From positions 294,337,557 through 294,392,176 of the forward strand of contig JBOZIK010000001.1 of the NCBI GenBank assembly GCA_051453625.1: a DNA stretch of 54,620 bases, read 5' to 3'. The notes beneath the pieces are model-generated. The model made no database searches. It saw only the letters and a list, made by a program, of their open reading frames with translations, and was not told the DNA's origin. This DNA is from Welwitschia mirabilis (lineage: Eukaryota > Gnetophyta > Gnetopsida > Welwitschiales). A program made the translations under genes and the position numbers. Shown here piece after piece: positions 33,801 through 46,438 of this stretch; within the stretch, counting starts at the first letter, position 1; every line of letters starts with the position of its first letter.

Positions 33801-35100
33801 CCCTATTTTATTCACTTGTTTCTATTCACTTTTACTTTTGTAGTATGACTTTAACTCATTCATATCACTATTCCCTAGTGATCAAAACCTATTCTAGACT
33901 AGTTTCTTATTGTTTTGATTCTAGTTCTAATTATATCTTACTTGAGGATCTTCTTTTATGTCTTTTCCACTTTTTTGGCTTAGATTCTATCTATGTGAAA
34001 GGGTATTCTCCTTTCCTTTTCCTCTTGGATTTGAGTGATTTGACTACTCCTTATTTGTAGTTGGTATAGTAAAGATATCTATGTACTTCTTCAAAAAATA
34101 GTTTCGAAGCATTCCTTATCTTTTCTTATCCTACACGCTTCCACACTGTGCTATATTTTTTTGCAATTTTAGCATTGCACTGTTTTACATTTTCTAGCTA
34201 CATGGCCTTTTTTCCCCATATTTTTCATAAGTAATATTCTTAATTTCTGGACAAGATCTTTCTAAGTATTCTATAGTGGAATAATGCAAGCATTGAGGGG
34301 GAAGGAGGGGATGTTCTAATATTCCTCCTCTAGTTCATCAGTGCCAAAACTATGTATTATATCAAATTTTCTTAGTGTTTTAGTTCTCTTATCTCTATCT
34401 AAGTACAAAGCCTAATAAGCACCATTTTAATCCTATTTTACATCACTAGATCTAGCTTTCTAATCTTTCCAAACTAGTAGGTAGTTCTCTAACGAACTCC
34501 TAGTTCTATAGAGCTAGTTATTGAAATTTCCTCTTAGTTTCTAATGGTTGAGGGTAAGATTTCTTGCACTAAAAGACTAGGATTCTTTTATCATTACACT
34601 ATTTAGGTCTTCTTTTGATTCAAATTCAAATAGAGTAATCCCTTTTTCTAGTGCTATCACTTGGACTGCAGTCATGTAATCCATCTTAAGGTTATCCATT
34701 CCTTATCACTTCCATACCATGTCTCGGTTACATCAACACAAATTAACCTACTAGCCTAAACTTAAAGCACTTTTGAGCATTAATACAATGCTTTGACATG
34801 GCATTAATTTTAAAAGTATCATTTTCTTAAAAAAAATTCATAATTGGAATGATCATTGAAATACCTAGAAATAACTTTGACCATGACATCAGCTTTATTG
34901 CATCCCATCTCCTTTAGTGATAAAAACCATTCACCCCTTATCCCATTTTAGATTCTTGCTCCCATCATATTACTAGTCCTCCTCTACTCTTGATTTAATC
35001 TCTTGGACTCCTCTTCAAGTCCCTTGTTTCTTCCATGCCCACTGCACTGTCGCATATCCTTCTCATGTTGCAAAATCTCACCTCCAAATCCTCTATCCCA
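33801..35100 (-). pseudogene. LINE ORF1 region with CCHC zinc knuckles, broken
   Basis: At 34133-34240, minus strand, two knuckles lie in tandem. The second reads C*NCKKI*HSVEAC, spacing CX2CX4HX4C, with stops in place of two non-essential residues. The first reads GKKGHVARKC; its two upstream Cys positions are Tyr (TAT) in a frame one base off. LINE ORF1 proteins bind RNA and often end in such knuckles, and the position just upstream of the ORF2 endonuclease fits. A Copia gag cannot be excluded, since no ORF1 RNA-binding fold could be read in 34260-35100. Confidence 0.5.
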
Positions 35101-36853
35101 TTTAGTTTTATTTCTTATTAGGTAAGCTTAAATCATGAATGAATCCATTGTACTTCAAGTAATTATGATGTAAACCCGAAATTTAAATCATATAAGTTTT
35201 GAAGTATATTTAAATCATGCACTTTTTGATCAATAAGTGTTTCATTTTTAAGATTGGTCTCATATTATGTCATACCTTTATTATGAAGTTTCAACCAATA
35301 ATTATTTAATATGTTTCATGACTATGATAAAACCTTATATTATTATGTCCTTCTAAGTTCCTTTTGCCTCTTCATAAGCATGAGGAGGTAATTGTTTTAT
35401 GAGTTATATTCCTTTTCAAGATTATAGAAATTTCTACACTTGTATGTCTTTTATTGCAAAGTTGCATTGGTAGTTAATAAAACTTATTCATTCACAACTT
35501 GTTGAATACAACTTAACTTTTATAATGTTAGCCCCTTTAGTAAATTAATTATTTTAAAATTATACATACCATGTTTAGTAATCTTTTTTAGTAATTCAAA
35601 ATGGATTCTAATTATTACCCAACTTTTATTATGAAGGATTGTTATTAAGGATTTACTGTGTAGTGAAATGTGTTGTCTGAGCTTTAATGGAAAATTCAAA
35701 TCTGAACCACATAACATCATTGTTAGATCCATGATGCCACTATAACTTTAGAGGATAATGGATTTTACAAAGGATAAAACAAAGATTAGTTGTTAAGTAG
35801 TAAATTTAAATTAACAAAGAACTATGAAAGTCAATTAAATGCTAAAAAAAGGGAAAAACTACAACAAAGATTGACTTGATTAATATTAATGATTAAATTA
35901 TATTTCTTTGTTGAAATTTAAAGTACCTTAAAGTATTAACTATATTAAATTAAATGTAAAGCCTAACTTAAAGTCTATAAAAGAATAACATACCTCTCAA
36001 ATTAAGGCTAGTATTTGATCATTTAGTGCTTTATCTTACCATTGTGTATGTAACATCCCAACATAAATTATTCTTCTTAAGTACTCTTTTTTACCTTTTA
36101 ATGTTAGGTTTAATTATATAAAATGCTTAGTGGAAATTAGGATTAAGTTATATTTATAGTTTATCATGAGATGATTTAGAATATAAGCATAAGTAAACTA
36201 TATAAGCATTTCTAATAGAATTTATCATAGATGATTTTGATTTATGAATAACAAGGATGTTATAATTTTGTGTCTTATATTTCATTTTCGTAGTTTTCAA
36301 CACATGACATATGTTGTACATAATTTATAGGTGTAAACTTGTCATAATACACATATGGATATAGGCTTAATTTAAATATTAATCAATGGTTATAACTCAT
36401 ATTAATGGCATTATAATTTGATATATGGCTACCATATAAATGTGAGTTGGTTGAGCTCTAAAATATAATGAGATATGTCTTAGCTCAACTCCATAGACTT
36501 GAGAATCACAACCCAATGAATAGGTAACAGGCAATACATAGGGTGGATATATGATTACGATTAACCCCAGGCTTCCTTAAGGCATCTTAAGATCATGCAC
36601 AATACTTATTTGACATCAAGAGATGAGGATATTAATTTGGAAGATATTCCTATGCAGTAGATGGAAGAGTCAAAGAGTTTTAAAAATAAAAATGTAATGT
36701 AACTTACCTTGATAATGAAATCAAATCACAGGGATGATACTTACTAGGATTATCTTGATTTGGTTATCAATCCTATTTAATATGATAATTTAGTTAATTA
36801 TTTATTGAATAAAATAATTCTATCTTCATTTAAAATGAACATAAATTAAAAAC
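35101..36853. other. AT-rich DNA, no gene recognised
   Basis: No domain motif on either strand. At 36049 tgtaacatcccaac resembles the TGTAACAxCCC start of some chromovirus LTRs, but no partner, PBS or polypurine tract was seen. The 35520-35732 (-) frame has no motif. Confidence 0.4.
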
Positions 36854-37593
36854 AGAGAGAGAGAGAGAGAGAGAGAGNNNNNNNNNNNNNNNNNNNNNNN
36901 NNNNNNNNNNNNNNNNNNNNNNNNNNNNNNNNNNNNNNNNNNNNNNNNNNNNNNNNNNNNNNNNNNNNNNNNNNNNNNNNNNNNNNNNNNNNNNNNNNNN
37001 NNNNNNNNNNNNNNNNNNNNNNNNNNNNNNNNNNNNNNNNNNNNNNNNNNNNNNNNNNNNNNNNNNNNNNNNNNNNNNNNNNNNNNNNNNNNNNNNNNNN
37101 NNNNNNNNNNNNNNNNNNNNNNNNNNNNNNNNNNNNNNNNNNNNNNNNNNNNNNNNNNNNNNNNNNNNNNNNNNNNNNNNNNNNNNNNNNNNNNNNNNNN
37201 NNNNNNNNNNNNNNNNNNNNNNNNNNNNNNNNNNNNNNNNNNNNNNNNNNNNNNNNNNNNNNNNNNNNNNNNNNNNNNNNNNNNNNNNNNNNNNNNNNNN
37301 NNNNNNNNNNNNNNNNNNNNNNNNNNNNNNNNNNNNNNNNNNNNNNNNNNNNNNNNNNNNNNNNNNNNNNNNNNNNNNNNNNNNNNNNNNNNNNNNNNNN
37401 NNNNNNNNNNNNNNNNNNNNNNNNNNNNNNNNNNNNNNNNNNNNNNNNNNNNNNNNNNNNNNNNNNNNNNNNNNNNNNNNNNNNNNNNNNNNNNNNNNNN
37501 NNNNNNNNNNNNNNNNNNNNNNNNNNNNNNNNNNNNNNNNNNNNNNNNNNNNNNNNNNNNNNNNNNNNNNNNNNNNNNNNNNNNNNNNNNNNN

Positions 37594-37670
<77 letters not shown>
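36854..37670 (+). repeat. (GA)n microsatellite spanning an assembly gap
   Basis: GA repeats flank the gap on both sides: 36854-36877 on the left and 37594-37669 on the right, broken once by GATA. The gap (36878-37593, 716 N) is probably mostly GA repeat, since the array continues at both edges. Long Ser-Leu frames here are artefacts of the repeat. Confidence 0.95.
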
Positions 37671-37673
<3 letters not shown>

Positions 37674-37879
37674 AGGAAACATATCTAGCTTCATTTAACA
37701 TAGTAGAGATATTTGCATGTGATAATAAAATAAAGCAATTGAAAGAAAGCTAAGAGAAATAACTCATTTCCATTTTACATTTCCAATAATACTACCTTCA
37801 AAATAAATCAAAATCATACTTTAAAATTCTATTTAAAAATTATATTCTAGACATAAATCTATGCTAATCTTATAATCTT

Positions 37880-39059
37880 TTCTTTTCTAATTGACTAGAA
37901 AAGTGCTACTCTATATAACAAAGACCTTCATGATATGTTAAGATTGGATATCCTAGAGTAGAGTGGATAATAGAAATTCTAATGATAATTTTACTTTTAA
38001 AAAGTTCAACTAAGGTGGTACACTATGAAAATATTCAATTAATGAAATGATACGATCTTATAATGAAATCAGAGTGTAAGCATATTTGAAATAAATTTAA
38101 GTACAATAAAAATCATACAAAGATATGGAAAAATTCTGTTTTCCTATAGAAGTGTTTTCAACCAATCACTCCTGCAAGACTTTGTAGTTGTCCTCCATTA
38201 AGTAAAATGGAATTTTCTAGAAATCACCAACCAACAAGCCTACAACTAAATCTTTTTCCAATTGAGATATATAATCAAGAGTGATACAAAGAGTATATAA
38301 GATAGATAATGTATCTTTTTCACAATTTAGTATAATAATCAAAGATTCAATGGTTCTTATGATGTATAGTATTTAGATTATATAAAAAGATGTTTATAAC
38401 TATTGTAAATCATGATTACAAGGTAGATAGCTATCAAAATGAATTAGAACAATTAACTTGGCTTCTAATAGCTAGAAAAATGGTCAACCTTACTCTCTAA
38501 TGAGTATTTGTAGTTTTTATTTTTTATTCTCAAGTGATAGTTAGTCGATCTCTTATTTAGACTTGGTTGACTACTCAACTGATTGACCCATTATTCTTAG
38601 CTAGTTAACCATCTAGTACTTTAAATAGTTGACTACCGAGAAGTTCTAGTAAAATGACTAGAAGTTCTTTCTCACTTGCCTAATAGTTTTCAGTTTAATT
38701 TCTATGATAATTCTATTACTAGAAGACCAAGCACTTAAAAGATTTGATTAACGAACTCAAAGTTCGACACTTCCTCCTTACCACTTTATAGCCAAATTTC
38801 TATGGAAATTTGCTAATTGGTGGTCAACTATCTAGAAGTTCTTGGTTAATCACTTGAAAGTTTCTATAAATCTATGTTGAGATGATTTTTATTGTTTACA
38901 TTTATAGCTTTAATGTTAGCCTAGCTTTGAGGTTTTTTAATTAATTTTATCCTTGTTCCAACTCTAGAATTCATCATAATCCTATAATGAATATGTGCAA
39001 GTATTATTAATTTTGATCAAGATTTGGTTAATCATCAATAAGTAACATAAGCGTGTAAC
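37880..39059 (-). repeat. R4 LTR (minus strand), related to the R5 LTR
   Basis: Read on the minus strand it begins TGTTACACGC at 39059, preceded by a purine-rich AAAGAGTGAGAT tract (39060-39071) and a TTGTCATCAATGATAAAG block, as at a 3' LTR of SIRE-like Copia elements. Its later part aligns with 47.9-48.5 kb: acattatct..cttatat.ctctt, gcttgttggtt, and ggag.actaca/tcacaaa. GTTGACT-type motifs recur on the + strand near 38565, 38580 and 38626, reminiscent of the R3 array. The left edge (about 37880) is estimated from the alignment. Confidence 0.6.
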
Positions 39060-39911
39060 AATCTCACTCTTTATCATTGATGACAACCAAAATCTTTTTT
39101 ATGCTTCCCCTTAAATTAAGCTTTTACTTTACCTAATCAATAGATCATTTATAATGCCATGTGGAAAAATAATTTTAGACATATTACACAATACTAAAAC
39201 ATGATACATTTTTAATTTATAAAGACACTTATAAAAATGTCCATATAATATACATGTTAATACCATAAGCTTTTTCTCTGCCTTTGTTATTAATGACAAA
39301 GATGAGGATGCAATAAGTTAAGTATAAAATTTAGATGGAGCACCAAAGAAAAGAAGGCTACATGAACTAGTATTACTAGTATAAGCTCATGGATGTTGTA
39401 GTAGTAGCTCCCCTCAAGTTCTTATAGTCATGCTGTTACTTAAATAAGTTAAAAGATTTTATTCACAAAAGAATTTTAAACATTTGTAAATAAGTTAAAG
39501 ATCTAGTTAATTAAAAGTAAATAATTATAACAAGATATGTACTCTAAGTGGATTCTGTCACAAACATACATGATCTTTGCCATTACCTCACTTAAAATAA
39601 AAGTTTAATCTTTTAGGAATAAATCGAAAGCCTTGCATAGCACAAAACTTTTAAAATTAATTACTATATCTACAAGTTAATTTATTGTGATCAAATATAT
39701 TGCAAAAATAGCATATTAAAGGTCTTTTATTTATTTATTATCATTATTTTTTGATATCAAAGAGAAAGCCCCCTAGTTTCCCTGCACGTTGAAACTTTTT
39801 GGTGGCAGTCTTCAATATTTATTAATGTGTCCTAGCTACCATAGACCAGAGACATCACTTCATTTAGTCTTTGTCATGGGTCTTACAAACTACCCACCAA
39901 GCTGAGTGTAA
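39060..39911 (-). other. R4 3' internal remnant
   Basis: It holds the polypurine tract at 39060-39071 and a second TTTGTCATTAATAACAAAGGCAGAG-like block (39267-39292, minus strand), typical of the untranslated region before a SIRE-type 3' LTR. No coding motif was seen. It ends where the T1 array begins. Confidence 0.45.
39903..39911 (+). repeat. Possible T1 target-site duplication, left (tgagtgtaa)
   Basis: An exact 9-base match to 47242-47250; both abut the hairpin arrays. Nine bases would suit a Mutator-like element rather than CACTA, which makes 3 bp. Chance is possible. Confidence 0.35.
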
Positions 39912-40225
39912 AGCCTCTTACAAAATGCCTTAAAAGGTATTAAGCAACATTTAGAAAAGGTTTTAAGGCATTTCTTTAACAAATGCCCTAAAAAGTCCCA
40001 TCATAGTTCCTTACAAGCTTTTAAAGCATTTGTTTATAAACACCTTAAAATGTTATTTTAAGTCATTTCTATTAAAACATCTTAAAACATACTTTTGAAA
40101 AGTGCTTTTAGAAGTCTTAGAATCTACTCTTTTAACGTGCTTCTATAAAAATGCCTTAAAAGTGCCTTAAAAAGTGCTATTTTAGGGCATTTATTGACAA
40201 ATGCCTTAAAAAGTCAAGTTGATTT
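39912..40225 (+). repeat. T1 left subterminal hairpin array
   Basis: It contains repeated short inverted pairs of the type aaggcattt...aaatgcctt. Examples are taaggcatttctttaacaaa followed by tgccctaaaa (39963-39992), and gggcatttattgacaaatgc followed by cttaaaa near 40185-40211. Between them lie half-units such as aatgccttaaaagtgccttaa. At least eight half-sites occur in 310 bases. The same unit recurs at 47035-47235. Confidence 0.7.
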
Positions 40226-40375
40226 ATACAATATAATTTTTTTCCCCAAATTTCAATGGATGCCTTGATTTGGTCATTTACAATCAGGTTTGTACAAAAC
40301 TTAGATTTTGGTCATTATCCTAAATACTAGTAAGATGCTATTTGCTATTAACACTGACAATACCACAAGCCTCTC

Positions 40376-41019
40376 NNNNNNNNNNNNNNNNNNNNNNNNN
40401 NNNNNNNNNNNNNNNNNNNNNNNNNNNNNNNNNNNNNNNNNNNNNNNNNNNNNNNNNNNNNNNNNNNNNNNNNNNNNNNNNNNNNNNNNNNNNNNNNNNN
40501 NNNNNNNNNNNNNNNNNNNNNNNNNNNNNNNNNNNNNNNNNNNNNNNNNNNNNNNNNNNNNNNNNNNNNNNNNNNNNNNNNNNNNNNNNNNNNNNNNNNN
40601 NNNNNNNNNNNNNNNNNNNNNNNNNNNNNNNNNNNNNNNNNNNNNNNNNNNNNNNNNNNNNNNNNNNNNNNNNNNNNNNNNNNNNNNNNNNNNNNNNNNN
40701 NNNNNNNNNNNNNNNNNNNNNNNNNNNNNNNNNNNNNNNNNNNNNNNNNNNNNNNNNNNNNNNNNNNNNNNNNNNNNNNNNNNNNNNNNNNNNNNNNNNN
40801 NNNNNNNNNNNNNNNNNNNNNNNNNNNNNNNNNNNNNNNNNNNNNNNNNNNNNNNNNNNNNNNNNNNNNNNNNNNNNNNNNNNNNNNNNNNNNNNNNNNN
40901 NNNNNNNNNNNNNNNNNNNNNNNNNNNNNNNNNNNNNNNNNNNNNNNNNNNNNNNNNNNNNNNNNNNNNNNNNNNNNNNNNNNNNNNNNNNNNNNNNNNN
41001 NNNNNNNNNNNNNNNNNNN
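40376..41019. other. Assembly gap (644 N) inside T1
   Basis: The left edge ends actgacaataccacaagcct ctc. The right edge begins ctgacaatcccacaagcctc tc. These are copies of the same 22 bases with one difference. Confidence 0.97.
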
Positions 41020-44000
41020 CTGACAATCCCACAAGCCTCTCAGTAGTATTTAGAAAACTAAAAGCCTTTTAGAAGAACTCTGAAGTTCAAGACAAAGGGA
41101 AAAATACACTTGTGTTGAGCTTGGCTACAAGATACACTCTCAAGGCCAATCAACATGGCTAGTCACCTTGCTTTTAACTAAACCATGCTTTTTTTCTTAT
41201 GCTTTCTGAACTGTCTCACCATCCTCCACTGTTGAGATGCATGGAAATAGAGCATTAAAAGATGCAATATCAACAAGAACAAATAAATATTTTGGCTAAA
41301 ATTTATAGACACACAATATCCCACTATTCCCTAAAAAAAAAAGGAGATTAAAGCTCTGTGAGTAGAATCAACTTGTAATCACAATATCAGCATTTAATGA
41401 AAGTAAACAACAAAGCAAACAAGAGTTTAGAAGAAGCATGAGAAACCAGTAAAACACATCAAAGCAAGATACTTAAGGAGGTTAATAACGTCATGAGCAA
41501 GAAAGTCCTGAGATTAGAGCAAAGTTGCCATCGGCTTTGCCAAGGAGAACATGATTCTACCCCTCCTACAAATCTATGGTCGTAGCACAGTGCTCCACAT
41601 CCACTACATCAAATCCATTGCAGTTAGGCTTCCTGTCTACAAATTGTTCAGTGCAAATACACCCTTTAGTAGAATGACCAAAATCATAGCACTGCACAAC
41701 TCAGATGGGTCAATATATCAGAGACGCTTCTCCCTTTAAGATCACTTCTCCACCCTCAATTTACCAATCTGGTATGGAAAGAAGGAACACTCACACATCT
41801 TATTTTGCATAGTTTCATGAAGGTCATCATAAGTTTATAATCTCATTCAACTGTTTGCCTTTTTGGGTAATTTTGCAATATTCCTTTCATCTGTGCTGGC
41901 AATCATTGTCTTGACAGTGATTTTGATTTAACAGTGGTAGAATAAGGTTGTGTGTAAGCCTAATTTAGTGGTTATTATTAGAATCTGTTTTGTGCTCTGA
42001 GCGAGGGGGTTTGTGGGTGAGTTTTGATCTGGATCCTTGTCTTATTACATGTGTTATGGTAGCTTCTGGTGAAGGGTGAAAAGCAGAGTTTCCAACAGCC
42101 ATCTGACCCATGATGAAATACTGTAATTCAAGCACTTTTCTTGCCTTTGTAGTTTAATTTATTTCTCAGTTTTAATGATTTCTTGTCGGAACCCATTAGA
42201 CATTTTTGAAGGTCCAGAGGACTTAAGGTTTCTAGAGCCAACCACGCTGAGGAAAACCAAGAAACCATCTGTTCTGTGCCGGTTTGATTCTAGACTCACA
42301 AATTGCTCGTCAAGCTCATGCATGTGAAGGAGATAAGCTGTGTCTTTTCAAAAGCCACTGTCCTAGTCTTAAAAGTCAAGGTTGGCTAAGCCCAACTCTC
42401 TTCTCTTATAGCTTATTTTAGTTCCCGTTTTGCTTTCATGCCATTTCTTTAGGCTGACTCTACAATACCTACCAAGGTTTCATATGGGTTAGAATCCTTG
42501 TTATTTAGCCCTCTGGCTTGTTGGCTGGAAAATGGAAATCCAAGTTAGGTTTTCAAAATCCACAAAGATTCCTTAACAAATAAGACTAAGTGCTAAAAGC
42601 CCTTAAGGTTTAAAGGGATTAGTTATAGGTTGAATTCCAACCACCCAAACCTTACATCACAACAAAGATGAGTGGATGTTAAAGGTAAGCTATTAGACAA
42701 TAAACAATGAGAATGACATATGTAGCGCGGCAAATTTCTTGCTTATGAGTAGTGAAAATTTTTAATGGACTCATGCTTGGGATCATGGATGTGGTATCTC
42801 AAAAAGAAAGCATAAAATGCGACAAGCATGGTTGCATTGATCATAAGAAAAAGAGAAAGGGAAAAAGGAAACAGCCATGCCTTAGTCTGAGGGTAGGGAA
42901 TAGTTGTGGTATTTTACTATTGGGTTTGATTTCCAGGACCTAGATCTGATGCTCATGCAAGAGGTGTCCTCTTGTTGCTTTAAAACTTCCATTTTCAAGT
43001 CACATCTCTATCAAGCGATTCCAGTAGCAACTAATTTAAAGAGTTCACAATCTATAGATATGGTCAGGCTTTGAAGTATAGAAAGACCACAAAGATGTAA
43101 ATAAACTAGTGTTAAATTGCATAAGTCAAACATTTTATCATGGTTCACTACTAATTTCAACCCTTGTGGAATCAATTCTCGATGATATACAGTTCTTGAA
43201 GGAAGAATTCAAACCATTAGGTATTTTAGACATAGGCATTTTACTAGAGGGAGGAACAATGATCTCAATATGTTTTATAATTATTATATCATCTATTTAA
43301 TCAATCCTTCCATCTAAATAAGCAGTTGTCATATGATTCAGTAGGGCCTTAAAGGCATTATGTATCACCACAACCTATAGAGATCATCAATTGTAAGGCA
43401 TAAAAATAATACAATACTACTATTCCAAGTTTAAATGAGAGATAATGAGAACCTACACATATATCAATTTCTGAAACCATATGACATGAAACAAAATCAT
43501 GAAAAAGAGGAGAAAAATATCTTAGAAAGCCAACCAATGCATAACTTTGCAAGTAATAGTCACAAGATAGATGAACCTCTAGATCTATTTTCATTATGGA
43601 CGGGAACATGTTACAAATTCCAACATCTTGAATCTATAATGAATTTTAGATTCCACCTTTTAAACATGAAATACTCCTTGTAATAATATCATTCAGTGAT
43701 TGCAATAAACTAAACTTCTCTAGATGTGATTTGGGGTCATACTGATCCCTTCAATAAGCAAGTAGATTTGATAGCTCAAAAAGTAGTTCCTCTTCCAAAT
43801 ATATCTTTGCAATGACACAGTTGGGCACTCAACCAATGAAATGAATAATCTTTTTTACATAACTATATAGTTATTAAAATTTTTGTACCTACAAGATAAA
43901 ATGATAAACATCAGAATAACACAAAAATAGCTTATCACATTCAAAGTAATGCTCTGGTATGTAAGTGGTAAATTTTAAACTGTGAAACAACATACAACAC

Positions 44001-45060
44001 ATGACAATACCTACCTTGATGCTTCGTTGTTAAGTGACTAATAACCCTATTTCCAACTAGAATCTGCATTTATAGTCTTGTTTAATAATGTTAGTGATCC
44101 TTAGAATAGTAATCAAAAGAGATAATGAAAGTAAAGCTAAATGAACTTGATTTTGTACCAATAACATCTTCAAAAGATCATCTTCCTCATCCATGAAGCT
44201 ATAATATCAATTAATATATGCATCTGCTTATCCAATATCCACCCTAGTCGTATTCTAGCATTAAGAATATAAACATAGCCTCGTATAAGAATAATTTTTA
44301 GAATATTTATTAGGCACTAATATAATTCCCAGACAATGTAATACAACTCCAAAGTCTTAAAACTGTATCCAAAAATGTAATGCACCAGTTGTCTTGTATG
44401 ATAAGATATTTGAGAATCCATGAATATGTAATAGGGATGCCTGTTAAATTCTTATCTTTTTTATCTTTCCATGTCTTCCAAATTCATTGCATAAAGGTTG
44501 ATAAGGTGATAAACATAAATGCAAATATTATGAAGAGCATAATTCAATTCATTCAAAGAATATAAAACATGCATTGCATTTGTGTAATCATAATAGAAAA
44601 CAATTATACATTAATCAAAATCTATATGTGAGGATTTCAATGGTATTTCATACATTACTTATTGCATTTGATATATTCAAACAAATCCAAATGTAGAGGC
44701 ATAGTTTTTAGTTATGAAATTGTAAATACAATGAGATGAATAAATTGATTACTTGTGGATAACAATACATCAACAAAAGAAAGAGAGTACTAGAGCATTT
44801 GAGTAATCAAATGCAATGAATATTATGTGAATATACATGATCTTCTAGGGACATTATAAATTGTTTGTAGCATTAATTATTTAGTATATAAAAATGTAAA
44901 CCCAAGCTATTAAATTTCAAAAGCAAAGGACAAAGAAGCTATTATGATAAAACTATGTAACAACAATGATATCAAACAACTATTAAAGATACAAGTCTTT
45001 TATGATATCAATGTTCTACAAAATACAGTAAAGAGTATACTATCAACTAGAAGATTAAAT
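41020..45060. other. T1 interior, left part: no recognised gene
   Basis: This part is less AT-rich than its surroundings from about 41.5 to 42.5 kb. A + strand frame from 42124 to 42327 ends GPEDLRFLEPTTLRKTKKPS and then VLCRFDSRLTNCSSSSCM before TGA. It has coding-like composition but no recognised family. Another short + strand stretch near 43705-43790 reads DVIWGHTDPFNKQVDLIAQK. Either could be a captured gene or transposase scrap; neither is secure. Other frames (42752-42943, 43109-43300, 43435-43683) show no motif. Confidence 0.35.
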
Positions 45061-45081
45061 GACTATAGTATATTTTTTGGG

Positions 45082-45341
45082 CTAAAATGTAATGCCATTA
45101 ACCCCAACATCACTAAGAATTGAAGTGAAACTTGTCTGGAAAAATGACCTAGTGTTAGAAATTGTAATATGTTCCAACTTAACTTTGTAAGCATTTCCTC
45201 CAAGTTGTCCATGATGAACCACTAATGTAGGATTACCTGAAAGTATTCTTATAATAGATATAGAATTATCATGCCCATCTTTTAGGATGCATTCTTTATT
45301 CAATGGTAATGATGGTATTTCTGGTGATCCATCCACAACCT
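45082..45341 (-). CDS. Possible terminal exon on the minus strand, unidentified
   Basis: A minus-strand frame of about 86 codons follows an acceptor-like tttgtag at 45342-45348. It begins VVDGSPEIPSLPLNKECILK, continues SGNPTLVVHHGQLGGNAYKV and ends SILSDVGVNGITF before TAG. It has no internal stop and a balanced residue composition, unlike neighbouring frames. No upstream exon could be matched and the protein family was not recognised. It may be the last exon of a host gene or a fragment captured by T1. Confidence 0.3.
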
Positions 45342-46348
45342 ACAAATTTAGAAAACATAGTCTTAAATATGAAACTTGAATGTTATTCAAGTTATTGAAA
45401 ATATTATGATAAAGTGACTTTATCATAATAAATTACTATCCCCATTTTCGCACAACCATGGATTTTTGATGGTAGGAAGGATTTTGCTTTTTTTTTGGTT
45501 TTCATTACTGAAGTTACTTTGTTTCCTATTGGAGCAAAATATGGACATGCAATGAGACAAGCCTATAAAGTTGATCAATGAAACAAAGTCATGTTGTGGG
45601 CACCATTGGAGTTGTAGCCAACTTTCATATAATTCATCTAACAGTAATTATTTACATAAGTCATGGACAATCAAACATAATTTTGCCTTGCAATAGAAAT
45701 AGAAGCTTTTTAAAGATACTAAAGGCATAGTTAGCAAACTATGTTGATTACAGAAAAATAATGAGCCCATAGTCTTTTGAATGAAGAGTGTTATATGCTT
45801 GAAATCGAACCACGCTAATAATAGCTAACAATAGTACATGATAGGGAGAAGGAGACTAAATGAATAGCGTACAATAAGAATATTTAACGAAAAGAAAGCT
45901 CAGATTTTATACTAAAGGAAAACATTTTCCTTGAGTCTTTTATCTTTTCTTTTTACTTCTTAGGAAATCTGACCTATGCTATTAGAAATTGATAGCGAAT
46001 GATTTGTTAGTGGTTTATGTCATCCTCAATAATTGTGAAATTTGTAATAAGGGTTGTATACACTTTCTATTTCAAGCATGTTCCATTCACAATCAAATAG
46101 AGTAATTTGAAGCCTGATGTTAAGTAATGTATTAAGAACTAGTGGCTTACTTCAAACTTAGGAAAGCATCTTAATTTTCAATGCTCAATGCAAAATGCAT
46201 TTTACATTTTTGGTGAAATGGATGTAATATAATGTGCTAATGGTTTTGATTGTGTCTATATGCACTTGAGTTTCAAGATCCTTGGAGTAAAGGGAATGAT
46301 TTACAACTTTATGATCATATTACAATAGTCAAATTTCATTTGTTTTAT

Positions 46349-46438
46349 CACATCGCTATAAGAAACAAATCAACTTTTCACATTGCTACAAGAAACAAAT
46401 CAAATTTTTACATTGCTATAAGAAACAAATTAAATTTT
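46349..46438 (+). repeat. 30-bp tandem repeat, three copies
   Basis: cacattgctataagaaacaa plus atcaaatttt is repeated exactly three times at 30-base steps (46349, 46379, 46409) with one to three differences per copy. A period divisible by three keeps one frame open across it (FHIAIRNKSN-type 10-residue repeat, in the frame 46250-46489). No protein family is implied. Confidence 0.9.

Noticed and set aside
36049-36062. tgtaacatcccaac as the start of a chromovirus LTR
   Set aside because: A short string with no second LTR, polypurine tract or primer site nearby.
36826-37701. Ser-Leu repeat proteins on the minus strand
   Set aside because: They are the (GA)n microsatellite read as codons across a gap.
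40301-41072. Open frames of 228-254 codons across 40.4-41.0 kb
   Set aside because: They are made of the N gap plus short repeated edges.
41640-41700. Minus-strand CYDFGHSTKGC, resembling a zinc knuckle
   Set aside because: The first Cys pair is incomplete and no gag or nucleic-acid-binding context surrounds it, so the match is too short.
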